Assembly: GCA_030824965.1 (NCBI GenBank)
Contig: JAPJQV010000001.1
Location: forward strand, 62,001-126,000
Source of the DNA: Micavibrio sp.
GTDB lineage: Bacteria; Pseudomonadota; Alphaproteobacteria; Micavibrionales; Micavibrionaceae
Direction: 5' to 3'
DNA length: 64,000 bases
Shown here one piece after another: positions 45,499-53,550 of the stretch. Under the pieces are notes generated by a model, which was given only the letters and a program-made list of their open reading frames with translations, did not search any database and was not told where the DNA came from. Numbering within the stretch: the stretch's first letter is position 1; every line of letters starts with the position of its first letter. The translations under genes were made by a program, and so were the position numbers.

Positions 45499-46023
45499 TT
45501 AGGCTGCCATTTTTTGGCTGCTAATATAATTCTGAGCGTTTGAGCAAGTTTTCATTAGCTCTTGTAAATTTTCTTTGGCTCTGGAAAGGCGTGAACGCAC
45601 GGTACCCATTTCAATTTTAAGTTCATCAGCCGCTTCCTGATAGGATAAGCCGTTGATGCAAATCATTGTAATGATCTCGCGGTGATGTGACGGAAGTTCA
45701 CACATGGTTTCCTCAACTTTATGCCAATCTGTCAATGTCTCCTGAACAGGGCCAACTGCTTCTGAAAGAAGATAAGGCTCAGGATCAAATTGAGTATCGT
45801 AGCGGACAGCATGACGATATTGGGTGGCAAAAATATTAAACATGATCTTGGAGGCCCATTTGAAAAAATTCGTGCCTGTTTCAAACAGATGCTGTTTTTC
45901 AAGAGCGCGAACAATCGTTGCGTGAAGCAAATCTTCCGCTTCTACTCTATTTCCTTTGGTGAGCTTCAAAGCAAAAAGAGTAAGTGGCTTTTGATTTGCC
46001 AGAATATCCTTTGATGTGATCAC
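45499..46023 (-). CDS. ECF-type sigma factor, EcfG-like
   Basis: 174 residues, GTG start (46021-46023) with AAGGAG just upstream. Region 2: ALKLTKGNRVEAEDLLHATI then FKWASKIMFNIF; region 4: LPSHHREIITMICINGLSYQ, then EAADELKIEMGTVRSRLSRA. The pattern (GTNFFKWASKI, LSYQEAADE) resembles the EcfG (general stress) class of alphaproteobacteria. No NepR or PhyR gene is visible beside it, unusual for EcfG. GGAAC-N16-(T/G)GTT promoters nearby fit its expected recognition. Confidence 0.88.
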   Translation of the reverse strand: MITSKDILANQKPLTLFALKLTKGNRVEAEDLLHATIVRALEKQHLFETGTNFFKWASKIMFNIFATQYRHAVRYDTQFDPEPYLLSEAVGPVQETLTDWHKVEETMCELPSHHREIITMICINGLSYQEAADELKIEMGTVRSRLSRAKENLQELMKTCSNAQNYISSQKMAA

Positions 46024-46162
46024 GGCTTATAGCTCCTTTTCCAGTGGATTTTTAAATCTATGTTAAGAATAGAAAGAGCTTGTAAGCGGCTAATATCAGT
46101 AAAGTTACAGTTTGGAAAAAAATTGTATCAATCACGTAACAATCAATTTATATATTCTCTAT

Positions 46163-46894
46163 ATGCCCAAACATAAGATCTTAGTTATAGATGACGATGA
46201 AGCCCTTTCATTTGTCGTAAAAACATATCTTGAAAACGATGGATATCAGGTATATCCAGCGCATAGCGGTGCGGAAGCACTCGATATCCAGAATAATGAG
46301 CGTTGTGACGCTGTTTTGCTGGATCTGGGATTACCGGATACTGACGGCTTTTCGATGATACCAAGGCTAAAGGGCATATCTCAGTCGCCGATTATTGTCG
46401 TCAGCGGTAAAGAAGATACGACTGACAAAGTCGTTGGACTAGAACTTGGTGCGGATGATTATATTACCAAGCCTTTTGAAATGCGTGAGCTTTCAGCGCG
46501 TGTGAAAGCGGCCTTGAGGCGCAATCCTGCACCGCCTGCCCAAGTGGCAGAAAAGCCAGAAACAGGCCCGAATGAAAAAATTCATTTCGAAGACTGGATT
46601 CTGGACAGGCTCCAATATCAGGTCTTTGATTTAGCAGGCACTACAATGGATCTTACATCTGGTGAATTCCGATTGCTTGAAGCCCTTGTAATGGCGCCAA
46701 ACCGCGTTCTAAGTCGCGAGCAGCTTTTTGATCTCACCAGAGAGGCGACCTTCGATGGCTATGACCGAGCCGTTGATATTCAAATAGGGCGAATTCGTAA
46801 AAAATTCGACGATAATCCATCCAATCCCCGGGTGATTAAGACGATTCGCGGGATCGGCTACATGTTCTGCGGCCAAATCAAAAAAGCGGCTTAA
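46163..46894 (+). CDS. OmpR/KdpE-type response regulator
   Basis: 243 residues from the ATG at 46163, chosen because the receiver begins there (KHKILVIDDDEAL). The phosphorylated Asp54 lies in VLLDLGLPDTDG, Thr in VSGKE region is replaced by Ser, and Lys in ITKPF is present. The C-terminal winged helix (about 145-243) has DLTSGEFRLLEAL and RTIRGIGYMF. Divergent from the ECF sigma gene, with 139 bases between. A near-match GGAAA-N16-CGTA (46114) lies upstream. Confidence 0.92.
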   Translation: MPKHKILVIDDDEALSFVVKTYLENDGYQVYPAHSGAEALDIQNNERCDAVLLDLGLPDTDGFSMIPRLKGISQSPIIVVSGKEDTTDKVVGLELGADDYITKPFEMRELSARVKAALRRNPAPPAQVAEKPETGPNEKIHFEDWILDRLQYQVFDLAGTTMDLTSGEFRLLEALVMAPNRVLSREQLFDLTREATFDGYDRAVDIQIGRIRKKFDDNPSNPRVIKTIRGIGYMFCGQIKKAA

Positions 46895-46912
46895 AGCGCC
46901 TGGTCCGGCTGC

Positions 46913-46938
46913 GGAACTAAAATTAACTTTTGATGTTT
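46913..46938 (+). promoter_or_regulatory. EcfG-type promoter candidate for the DUF883 gene
   Basis: GGAAC (46913-46917), 16-base spacer, TGTTT (46934-46938). The start codon at 46968 is 30 bases downstream, with GGAG at 46956. Confidence 0.7.
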
Positions 46939-46967
46939 GTAAGGATATTTATTAAGGAGATTTCCCA

Positions 46968-47294
46968 ATGACCGCAGTCAATTCAAATCTAAATGCGTCG
47001 AATGCATCTAAAAAAGCCGTTAATTCGACCACAAGTTCTATCGAGAACATCAAAGAAGATATCTATACGCTCAAAGCAGATGTTATCGAATTAGGTAGAA
47101 CCGTAAAATCCGAAGGTATGAAGAAAATAGAAGAAGCTACGATCGAACTTCAGGATAAAATTGATAACCTGAAAACCGAGGGTCGTGAGGAAATGGACAA
47201 GGTGCAAAGCTACATCAATTCCAATCCTAATCAGGCTGTCGGAATTGCTTTTGCCGCAGGCGCTCTTGTCGCTTTGCTGCTGCGCCGGAGTTAA
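46968..47294 (+). CDS. DUF883 (ElaB/YqjD) family membrane-anchored protein
   Basis: 108 residues: a long amphipathic helix (about 20-85) followed by a C-terminal membrane helix (AVGIAFAAGALVALLLRRS). This is the ElaB/YqjD arrangement; in E. coli these inner-membrane proteins bind ribosomes in stationary phase and depend on RpoS. It has an EcfG-type promoter directly upstream and is followed after 6 bases by a holin-like gene, as yqjD is followed by yqjE in E. coli. Confidence 0.9.
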   Translation: MTAVNSNLNASNASKKAVNSTTSSIENIKEDIYTLKADVIELGRTVKSEGMKKIEEATIELQDKIDNLKTEGREEMDKVQSYINSNPNQAVGIAFAAGALVALLLRRS

Positions 47295-47300
47295 TTTCTC

Positions 47301-47744
47301 GTGCTGGCATACCTGCCTCTAATCCAGAAACTGATCGTGGATTATATGACGAAGAAAACCCATGAAGGGTTTTCTTTCAATTTTCAGGCCTTGGGACTTA
47401 TGGCTTTATCGGGTTTGGTTGGATTTATCGCCTGCATATTCCTGTTGCTTGCTCTTCAGTCCTATATAGTTCAGTTCTACCCTGAATATCTTTCGTGGCT
47501 AATCGTAGCCGGGACAGCTCTGATTCTGACAGTGGCTATTTATTTGATGGCGGATCGATCTATCAAAAAGAAAGCCTTTGTTCATAGGGTTCGGGAAGAA
47601 GTCAGCGAGCATATGACGCCGTTAAACAAGATACTGGATGATCTTGCTGAGCCGATTAAAGAACATCCCGTTGCTGCTGTAGTTCTGGCAGCTTTAGCAG
47701 GAGTTTTGGCCGGAGATAAATTGAACGGCGATGGAACTGATTGA
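47301..47744 (+). CDS. YqjE/phage holin family membrane protein
   Basis: 147 residues, GTG start. Two clear membrane helices (about 33-58 and 65-85), a basic region (RSIKKKAFVHRVREEV), then a C-terminal hydrophobic stretch (VAAVVLAALAGVLAG). Pattern and gene order match YqjE after YqjD. Function unknown, probably a stress-linked inner-membrane protein. The promoter of the next gene lies within its 3' end. Confidence 0.8.
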   Translation: MLAYLPLIQKLIVDYMTKKTHEGFSFNFQALGLMALSGLVGFIACIFLLLALQSYIVQFYPEYLSWLIVAGTALILTVAIYLMADRSIKKKAFVHRVREEVSEHMTPLNKILDDLAEPIKEHPVAAVVLAALAGVLAGDKLNGDGTD

Positions 47745-47758
47745 TTATCTGCATGTTT
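47733..47758 (+). promoter_or_regulatory. EcfG-type promoter candidate for the entericidin gene
   Basis: GGAAC (47733-47737), 16-base spacer, TGTTT (47754-47758), identical form to the sites at 46913 and 48649-48674. It overlaps the end of the holin gene. Confidence 0.7.
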
Positions 47759-47789
47759 GATATCGATAAATTTTAGAAAGGATAACATT

Positions 47790-47930
47790 ATGAAGACCAA
47801 ATATTTTTTACTAGCATTGCTTGCTGTTGCTACAACGGGCCTTGCTGCATGCGAAAACACATTCCATGGCGCCGGTCGTGATATAGAGAACGCGGGCGAG
47901 AACGTACAGCAAGCTGTTCCTCCAAAGTGA
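47790..47930 (+). CDS. Entericidin-like small lipoprotein
   Basis: 46 residues. Lipoprotein signal MKTKYFLLALLAVATTGLAA with Cys21; then FHGAGRDIENAGENVQQAV, the entericidin EcnA/EcnB pattern. Ribosome site GAAAGGA precedes the ATG. In E. coli EcnAB is a stress-linked toxin/antidote lipoprotein pair; only one gene is seen here. A hairpin terminator follows (47951-47978). Confidence 0.88.
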   Translation: MKTKYFLLALLAVATTGLAACENTFHGAGRDIENAGENVQQAVPPK

Positions 47931-47950
47931 TTTAGCTAAAATTGTTTTTT

Positions 47951-47978
47951 AAACCCGCCTAATGGCGGGTTTATTTTT
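47951..47978 (+). terminator. Terminator after the entericidin gene
   Basis: AAACCCGCC-TAAT-GGCGGGTTT followed by a T-rich run, 20 bases past the stop. Confidence 0.88.
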
Positions 47979-47997
47979 ATGAAATCAAAATCCAATA

Positions 47998-48030
47998 AAA
48001 AAGCCGCGCTATCATAAAACCGCGCGGCTC
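47998..48030 (-). terminator. Terminator after the EF-hand gene
   Basis: AGCCGCGC and GCGCGGCT pair (8 bp, 12-base loop). On the minus strand this is followed by a T-run. It lies 26 bases beyond the stop of the gene at 48056. Confidence 0.85.
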
Positions 48031-48055
48031 CTTTATCTACATCCTATAATGAATA

Positions 48056-48610
48056 TTATTGATTATAGCGATATTGCTTCGCGCTTTTCGGGCTTAGGCT
48101 TGCAATATAAGCATCTCTCCATTCCTTGATATCGATGGATTTATCTCGGTTGGTATCCATCTGAAGAAATGATTTTCCAATGAACTCTTCGGCAGAGAGA
48201 CCATCGTTATCCTGATCGAAGCGGTTAAGCATCGAGAATTCAGCGAATTCCTGCGAAGTGTATTTTGTTACATCGGCAGAGCCATCATCATCAAAATCAA
48301 CCATTGTCAGTTCGCTTTTTTCCAATGGAATGACTGTTAATACTTTGGATTTGCCGAACTCTATATTATCGATCACTTCGTTGCCGTCTGTGTCAAAGAT
48401 ATAGAAAAGTTTACGTCCTACTTCGCTGCGAGAAAGGATACCATTATGGTTCAGATCCATGGCAGCAAAGTTAACCTTATATGTATCGGGCAGGTCTTTT
48501 TGAACGACTGTTGTCGACTTTGTAACTGTATCCGCATTAACTGGTGCAGCCATAAGAAGCCCTACAGCGGCAACGCTTGCCAACAATAAATTTTGTTTTA
48601 AAATTTTCAT
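48056..48610 (-). CDS. Periplasmic EF-hand protein with five calcium loops
   Basis: 184 residues. Signal peptide of about 26 residues (MKILKQNLLLASVAAVGLLM and ending PVNA). Five EF-hand-like loops are visible: DLNHNGILSRSE, DTDGNEVIDNIE, DFDDDGSADVTK, DQDNDGLSAEEF and DTNRDKSIDIKE. It probably binds calcium in the periplasm; no enzyme domain. A GGAAC-N16-TGTTT promoter (48649-48674) lies upstream on its strand. Confidence 0.9.
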   Translation of the reverse strand: MKILKQNLLLASVAAVGLLMAAPVNADTVTKSTTVVQKDLPDTYKVNFAAMDLNHNGILSRSEVGRKLFYIFDTDGNEVIDNIEFGKSKVLTVIPLEKSELTMVDFDDDGSADVTKYTSQEFAEFSMLNRFDQDNDGLSAEEFIGKSFLQMDTNRDKSIDIKEWRDAYIASLSPKSAKQYRYNQ

Positions 48611-48648
48611 AAATATCTCCGTAGATAGTAAATGTTAAGGAACTGAAC

Positions 48649-48674
48649 AAACAAAAAGGCTAATTTTTTGTTCC
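48649..48674 (-). promoter_or_regulatory. EcfG-type promoter candidate for the EF-hand gene
   Basis: Minus strand: GGAAC (48670-48674), 16-base spacer, TGTTT (48649-48653), 39 bases ahead of the start codon. Confidence 0.7.
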
Positions 48675-48802
48675 TTTTGCCAAATATGAAAATCGCAGAT
48701 ACAAAGAAGATACAAAGTTTTTCAAATTCGTAACTTGACGGAAATGGTCCTGAAACTCGAATCGAGTTAACTGACTATACGACAACAATTACGGAGAAAA
48801 AC

Positions 48803-49048
48803 ATGCTATCGCCATCCCATATCCTACATATTACTCACCCTTGTGTAACGTCGGCTTATATCAAGCAAGATCTTGAAAGTAACAAGGCGGGCCAGCAGGT
48901 TTTGGTTCTCGAGACGCCGGTTGAACTAGGGTCTCCTGAAGATCAGTACCTGGATTTGCTTGCCGATCTACCAGAAATAAAACAATGCGTCGAAAAGCAA
49001 TTCGGTGATATTTCCCGCGTTGATATTCGCAGCGCAACTTTCCATTAA
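48803..49048 (+). CDS. Unrecognised 81-residue protein
   Basis: Start ATG at 48803 behind ACGGAGAAAA. Soluble, acidic C-terminal half (LGSPEDQYLDLLADLPEIKQ). No domain recognised. A 5' gap of about 190 bases, including the EF-hand promoter, lies upstream. It precedes exoD by 17 bases and may be cotranscribed. Confidence 0.65.
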   Translation: MLSPSHILHITHPCVTSAYIKQDLESNKAGQQVLVLETPVELGSPEDQYLDLLADLPEIKQCVEKQFGDISRVDIRSATFH

Positions 49049-49065
49049 TCAGTGGTTTTTACCAG

Positions 49066-49635
49066 ATGAGAAGCACGCTGATAACTATAGAGAATATGTT
49101 CATTGCTTCTGATAAAGTTGCTCTATCCAGCTTTATCAGAAGATTTGGACCCGATTCTTTTCTGGTTTTAATTTTTATTCTCATCGCGCCCAATTTGGTC
49201 CCTTTTCTGAGCCAATTTGGGATAGCCGAATTTACAAGCGGTTTAGTCTGCCTGATTTCCTTGCAATTGATGAGTGGTAAAGAGACGCCTTGGCTGCCAA
49301 ATAAATTCGCCAATCGTGAAATGTCATCTGAAAAAATTGCGAATGTAGGAAATAAGATATTTCCTTTTCTCTATAAACTGGACCTTTTGACCCAGCCACG
49401 TTTAAAAATTCTCAGTGACGAAAGAATGTATAAATTCTACGGGCTGATGTTTTTTATCTTGGCAACGCTTATTTTATTGCCATTGCCATTTTTCAACTAT
49501 GCGCCAGCTGTAGTTATAATGCTGTCGGTAATCGGTCTTTTAAGCAGAGACGGGTTTTTTCTTTTGGCCGGCCTTTCTCTATTTGCTGTTATCTTGACTG
49601 GCCTTGGATTCATGATAACTGCCATGCTGGTTTGA
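49066..49635 (+). CDS. ExoD family membrane protein
   Basis: 189 residues matching the ExoD family (PF06055): an N-terminal soluble helix, then IAPNLVPFLSQFGIAEFTSG, a central LSDERMYKFYGLMFFIL block and three more membrane segments. In Rhizobium ExoD affects exopolysaccharide and alkaline tolerance. The mechanism is unknown. Probably transcribed with the 81-residue gene. Confidence 0.88.
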   Translation: MRSTLITIENMFIASDKVALSSFIRRFGPDSFLVLIFILIAPNLVPFLSQFGIAEFTSGLVCLISLQLMSGKETPWLPNKFANREMSSEKIANVGNKIFPFLYKLDLLTQPRLKILSDERMYKFYGLMFFILATLILLPLPFFNYAPAVVIMLSVIGLLSRDGFFLLAGLSLFAVILTGLGFMITAMLV

Positions 49636-49645
49636 CGAGCTTAAA

Positions 49646-49807
49646 ATGTACGTTTCGCCTTACATTTTGGAGACTTTAAGTCATCCTACGCCAAAAATAT
49701 TCACAACAGATAAAGATGTTGTTTTTGACACAAAACTAACGTGGCCAGAAAAAAGGAAAATCCTTCATGGCATGAAACATGGAACCAAGGACCTTCCTGG
49801 AAACTGA
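49646..49807 (+). CDS. Candidate 53-residue protein
   Basis: ATG at 49646, 10 bases after the exoD stop, opens 53 codons to TGA at 49805-49807. Reading: MYVSPYILETLSHPTPKIFT at the start, KLTWPEKRKILHGMKHGTKD near the end. The second block resembles the (L-T-x-x-x-K-R-x-I-L) segment of the 42773 product. There is no good ribosome site; it may be coupled to exoD. Not proven to be a gene. Confidence 0.45.
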   Translation: MYVSPYILETLSHPTPKIFTTDKDVVFDTKLTWPEKRKILHGMKHGTKDLPGN

Positions 49808-49866
49808 ACTTTTTTTTAAATTAATTGTTGGAAGATCAGCAAAGTTAAACTCAGAGGAATAACGTG

Positions 49867-50406
49867 ATGGATAGAAACGAGATCAAGACGGAAAAGAACA
49901 ATACTCTTACAATGACGCTTATCGCCATTGTAGCTGTGATCGCCATTATTGCGGTTGTTGCTTTCAGCGGTAATCAATCAAGTAATAGAGTAGAAGATAA
50001 CGGTACTGTAATGGCAACTACATCCGATGCGGCTGCAACGGAGCCCTCTGCTTCCGCCACGGAGGCGCCGGCAGCAAGCATGTCTTCAGCACCAGAGACA
50101 GGAACGGCATCTGCTCCTGAAACAGGAACAACTACGGCGACACCGGTTGTGCCAAATAATTCGACAATGGAAGATAATGCCAATGGTACAATGCCGAGTG
50201 AGCCTGCAATAACGCCTGACACAAGCTCTACGATGCCTGAATCGACTAATGGGACTATGGCGCCTCAAGCAACGCCTGATACAACCGGAACCACTACAAG
50301 TGATACAATACCGGGATCACCAAATGGTACAACTGTGCCGGATTCCACAAGTGTAACCAATCCTGGTACTTCAGTGCCGAACGCAGGAACGACATCGGTT
50401 CAATAA
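49867..50406 (+). CDS. Membrane-anchored Ser/Thr/Pro/Ala-rich protein
   Basis: 179 residues from the ATG at 49867 (a GTG just before is also possible). One membrane helix (about 16-35: TMTLIAIVAVIAIIAVVAF), then 140 residues of low complexity with repeated motifs such as APETGT, NGTM, PDTTGT and ESTNG. It looks like a spacer or wall-exposed stalk. The repeats make homology detection difficult. The role in the stress island is unknown. Confidence 0.75.
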   Translation: MDRNEIKTEKNNTLTMTLIAIVAVIAIIAVVAFSGNQSSNRVEDNGTVMATTSDAAATEPSASATEAPAASMSSAPETGTASAPETGTTTATPVVPNNSTMEDNANGTMPSEPAITPDTSSTMPESTNGTMAPQATPDTTGTTTSDTIPGSPNGTTVPDSTSVTNPGTSVPNAGTTSVQ

Positions 50407-50417
50407 TAACTAAATCA

Positions 50418-50444
50418 GGAGCGCGGCATTGCCGCGCTCTCTTT
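50418..50444 (+). terminator. Hairpin between the Ser/Thr-rich gene and the next stress gene
   Basis: AGCGCGGC-ATT-GCCGCGCT (8 bp, 3-base loop) followed by TCTCTTT. A weak T-run; it may be a partial terminator or attenuator. Confidence 0.65.
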
Positions 50445-50457
50445 GGAAGAGGATAAA

Positions 50458-50973
50458 ATGAAAGAAGCTGTCGGTTTATTTCATAATGCGGATCAATTGC
50501 AACTGGCAATCAAAGAACTCGAGCGCACGGATTTTCCCCGTGACGCAATGAGTATTCTTGGTGCTGATGAAGATGCTATTAAGAAACAATTCGGTTATAT
50601 GGATGTTGAGCAGCTTGAAGAAGCAGATATCAAAAAAGAAGCGCCTATACGTTCTGAGGAAAGAGGGATAGGCGCAAGTGTTGCCGTGACAGGATCTATT
50701 TATATAGGGGCCATGGCTGTTGCATTAGCTGCGGGAGCTGTAACTATCCCGGGTATCCTAGCCGCGGCGGTTATCGGAGGAGCGGGAGGTGGAGCTGTTG
50801 GAGGCGTGCTTGCTAAAATACTAGGAGATAAATACGACGCCACGATTGAAGACCAAATCAAAAAAGGCGGGATTTTACTATGGGTTCGAGCGTCAAATGC
50901 GGATCAGGAAAATAAGGCATGCGACATATTAAGAGAGTATGGCGCAGACCATATTAAAATTCGCGATATATAA
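50458..50973 (+). CDS. Gly-rich general stress protein, second copy
   Basis: 171 residues from the ATG at 50458 (GAAGAGGA site). The N-terminal domain (MKEAVGLFHNADQLQLAIKE) and C-terminal block (KKGGILLWVRASNADQENKA) match the layout of the 42269 product: an alpha/beta stress-type domain interrupted by a glycine-rich hydrophobic stretch (GGAGGGAVGGVL). The two are paralogue-like in architecture but divergent in sequence. Confidence 0.78.
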   Translation: MKEAVGLFHNADQLQLAIKELERTDFPRDAMSILGADEDAIKKQFGYMDVEQLEEADIKKEAPIRSEERGIGASVAVTGSIYIGAMAVALAAGAVTIPGILAAAVIGGAGGGAVGGVLAKILGDKYDATIEDQIKKGGILLWVRASNADQENKACDILREYGADHIKIRDI

Positions 50974-51089
50974 AAAGTTCCATTAGTTTTTATTTTTGTC
51001 TTCTATTATCGTTAAATAAACAATTGCCCATTTCATGCCAGGAAGTATTATAATAGTTCATTAGCTTTAGCTCATTGAACGGGTCAGGC

Positions 51090-53510
51090 ATGCCTAATAC
51101 AAATTTTTCGATCAGAACAAATCTACTGGCGATTATAGGGATTTTAAATCTTTTTATCGCCACCTTGGTTGGTTCTAATCTCTATCAATCATGGCAGAAA
51201 CATAAATCCGCCGTATCGTTAGGACGAAATTTGGAAATAAGCAGCCTCCTGTATAATTCAGAAAAATTCCTGTCATTAGAAAGGGGCACTGCGGTTTCAG
51301 TTCTATATTCACCACCGGAAGTATCCGGAAGCCTTATGCAAGAATTGTTACGCAGCCGGAAAAATGCAAATTCTTATCTTGATGAAGCTTTGGAAAGGCT
51401 GTCGGAAGAAGAAAGAGAAGATCTGAAAAAACCGATTCTGGCAGTCAGGGAAAGTTACGGCAGATTGCAAAAACTTCGCCGCAATCTCGATACGGCTTTG
51501 ATGCTTCATACGGCGTCCATGCTCAACAAATCAAAAAACGAATTATCTTTGCCGGAGCAGTTTTTCGATGCCGATACCGATCTTATTATTAAAATTGATG
51601 AGCTGATCGAAATTTATAATCGCCCTTTTAATATGGCGAACCCCAGCGCAGCACGGATTATCCGTTTTACGCATCTTATCTGGAATATTACCGAATACGC
51701 AGGCCGCGAATATGCCATGATCGGAAAAGCCATCGCTGAGAATAAAAAATTGAGCTACGCCGAGCAGGAGGAGATCCAGAGTTGGCGGGGGCGGGTGCAG
51801 TATGGATGGGAACTCGCACATGGCGCATTACAGAACAATTCCTGGCGCGATGATATCGCTCCTGCAATGGAGGAAGCTGAAAGTCAGTATTTTACGACTT
51901 TCGAAAAACTGAAAGAGATGTTTTATGCTCCCAAGAAAAAGAATGGAACGAATGTATATCCCGTTACAATAGAAACTTGGCTCGAAGTTGCCTCTAAGGC
52001 TGTTTCTTCTTTGCATCAACTCAATGATGACGTCCTTGTGTTAAACAAAATTTACACGGAGCAAATAAAATCTGAATCCGAACGAAGTATATTGATCAGC
52101 ATTCTTCTTTTCGCTGCGCTCATGCTAATAAGTTATTATTCGTGGAAGATAATTTCTCAGCGAGTTCTGCTGCCCGTTAATCAAATGGCCGATACATTAT
52201 ACAAGGCCACAAGAGGAGAAAAATTTTCTATTCCTGATATTGAAAACCGGCAGGACGAAATCGGTAAGCTGATAACAGCATTGAGAGTTTTTCAGGAGAA
52301 CGCGCGCGAACTTGAAGAGGAGCGGGATAGAGCAAAAGCGGCGAATAACGCCAAAAGCGAGTTTTTGGCGAATATGAGCCATGAAATCAGAACGCCGATG
52401 AATGTCGTTATTGGCCTTACGAACATTCTAGGCGATTCAAAGCCCCTGACCGATAAACAAAGAGAATTTATAAAAACGTTGCAATTAAGTGCGGAATCTC
52501 TTTTGTCTATAATAAATGATTTGCTGGATATTAGTAAAATCGAGACTAAAAAATATGAGCTGGAAATTATCCCTTTCAACTTAACGGATCTCGTCGAAGA
52601 AATAGTCACGATTACCTCGGTCAAAGCCAAGGAAAAAGGTCTAGCTTTCAAGGTGGATTTAAGCGGCGTAGAAGGCAAGGAATTTCTTAGCGATCCAACA
52701 CGCCTGCGCCAGATATTGACAAATCTTTGCGGCAACGCAATCAAATTTACCGAAAAAGGTCATATATCTTTAAAGGTTCAAAGTTTTGCAAATGCATCTA
52801 CGGATATGGAAGACATTTATCTTTCTGTAGAGGATACAGGTATCGGAATTCCTCCTGATAAAATCGAAACAATTTTTGAAAAATTTACTCAAGCCGATAA
52901 CAGTATAAACAGGAAATATGGCGGGACCGGGCTTGGGCTGACAATTACAAAAACTTTGGTCGAAATGATGGGCGGTAACATCAATGTTGAAAGCTATCCC
53001 GGCAAGGGTACGATTTTTACCGTCTTCGTACCGATGAAATTAAACGCATTAAACCCGACTATGCCTGAGGCAAATGAATATACGGCTCATTTTACCTCTG
53101 ATAATAAAAGAGCCGTTGCCATTAATGATAATGCCTGTGTCCTACTGGTAGAGGATTATCAGCCCAATGCGCTCGTTGCCGGGCTGTATCTTGAACAATT
53201 TGGTTTTAATCATGACGTTGCTGAAAACGGCATCATCGCACTCGAAAAGGTGCGGGAAAAAGATTATCACGCAATTTTAATGGATGTTCAGATGCACGGC
53301 CTGGATGGCTATCAGACAACACAGGAAATCCGTAAATTTGAAAGAGAAACTCATAAGCCGCGTATAAAAATTATCGGGATGACGGCGCATGCCTTACCAG
53401 GCGATCGGGAGCGTTGTATCGAAGCGGGAATGGACGACTATCTTTCCAAGCCTTTCAATCCGGACGATTTAAGAGAAAAGCTTTCAGGAACACGAAAGAG
53501 AAGTGAATAA
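51090..53510 (+). CDS. Hybrid histidine kinase with large periplasmic sensor and receiver
   Basis: 806 residues from the ATG at 51090. Membrane helices at about 15-32 and 338-356 enclose a 300-residue, mostly helical periplasmic sensor (NIT-like appearance, not certain). Then HAMP, HisKA with His431 in NMSHEIRTPM, HATPase (CGNAIKFTEKG, VEDTGIGI, GGTGLGLTI) and a receiver with Asp732 in LMDVQMHGLDGY. It is similar in build to the 43261 kinase. A terminator follows at once. Confidence 0.94.
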   Translation: MPNTNFSIRTNLLAIIGILNLFIATLVGSNLYQSWQKHKSAVSLGRNLEISSLLYNSEKFLSLERGTAVSVLYSPPEVSGSLMQELLRSRKNANSYLDEALERLSEEEREDLKKPILAVRESYGRLQKLRRNLDTALMLHTASMLNKSKNELSLPEQFFDADTDLIIKIDELIEIYNRPFNMANPSAARIIRFTHLIWNITEYAGREYAMIGKAIAENKKLSYAEQEEIQSWRGRVQYGWELAHGALQNNSWRDDIAPAMEEAESQYFTTFEKLKEMFYAPKKKNGTNVYPVTIETWLEVASKAVSSLHQLNDDVLVLNKIYTEQIKSESERSILISILLFAALMLISYYSWKIISQRVLLPVNQMADTLYKATRGEKFSIPDIENRQDEIGKLITALRVFQENARELEEERDRAKAANNAKSEFLANMSHEIRTPMNVVIGLTNILGDSKPLTDKQREFIKTLQLSAESLLSIINDLLDISKIETKKYELEIIPFNLTDLVEEIVTITSVKAKEKGLAFKVDLSGVEGKEFLSDPTRLRQILTNLCGNAIKFTEKGHISLKVQSFANASTDMEDIYLSVEDTGIGIPPDKIETIFEKFTQADNSINRKYGGTGLGLTITKTLVEMMGGNINVESYPGKGTIFTVFVPMKLNALNPTMPEANEYTAHFTSDNKRAVAINDNACVLLVEDYQPNALVAGLYLEQFGFNHDVAENGIIALEKVREKDYHAILMDVQMHGLDGYQTTQEIRKFERETHKPRIKIIGMTAHALPGDRERCIEAGMDDYLSKPFNPDDLREKLSGTRKRSE

Positions 53511-53535
53511 AAAAAGCCCTGTCGGGCTTTTTTTT
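53511..53535 (+). terminator. Terminator after the second kinase
   Basis: AAAAAGCCC-TGTC-GGGCTTTTT stem followed by T-run; can also act for the convergent TpsB gene. Confidence 0.92.
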
Positions 53536-53550
53536 GCTCAAAGATTCTAA

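Noticed and set aside
46114..46138. GGAAA-N16-CGTA ahead of the response regulator
   Set aside because: Both elements deviate by one base from the consensus, too weak to call; noted because autoregulation would be sensible.
49781..49805. GGAAC upstream of the Ser/Thr-rich gene
   Set aside because: No GTT at 16-18 bases downstream, so no promoter call.
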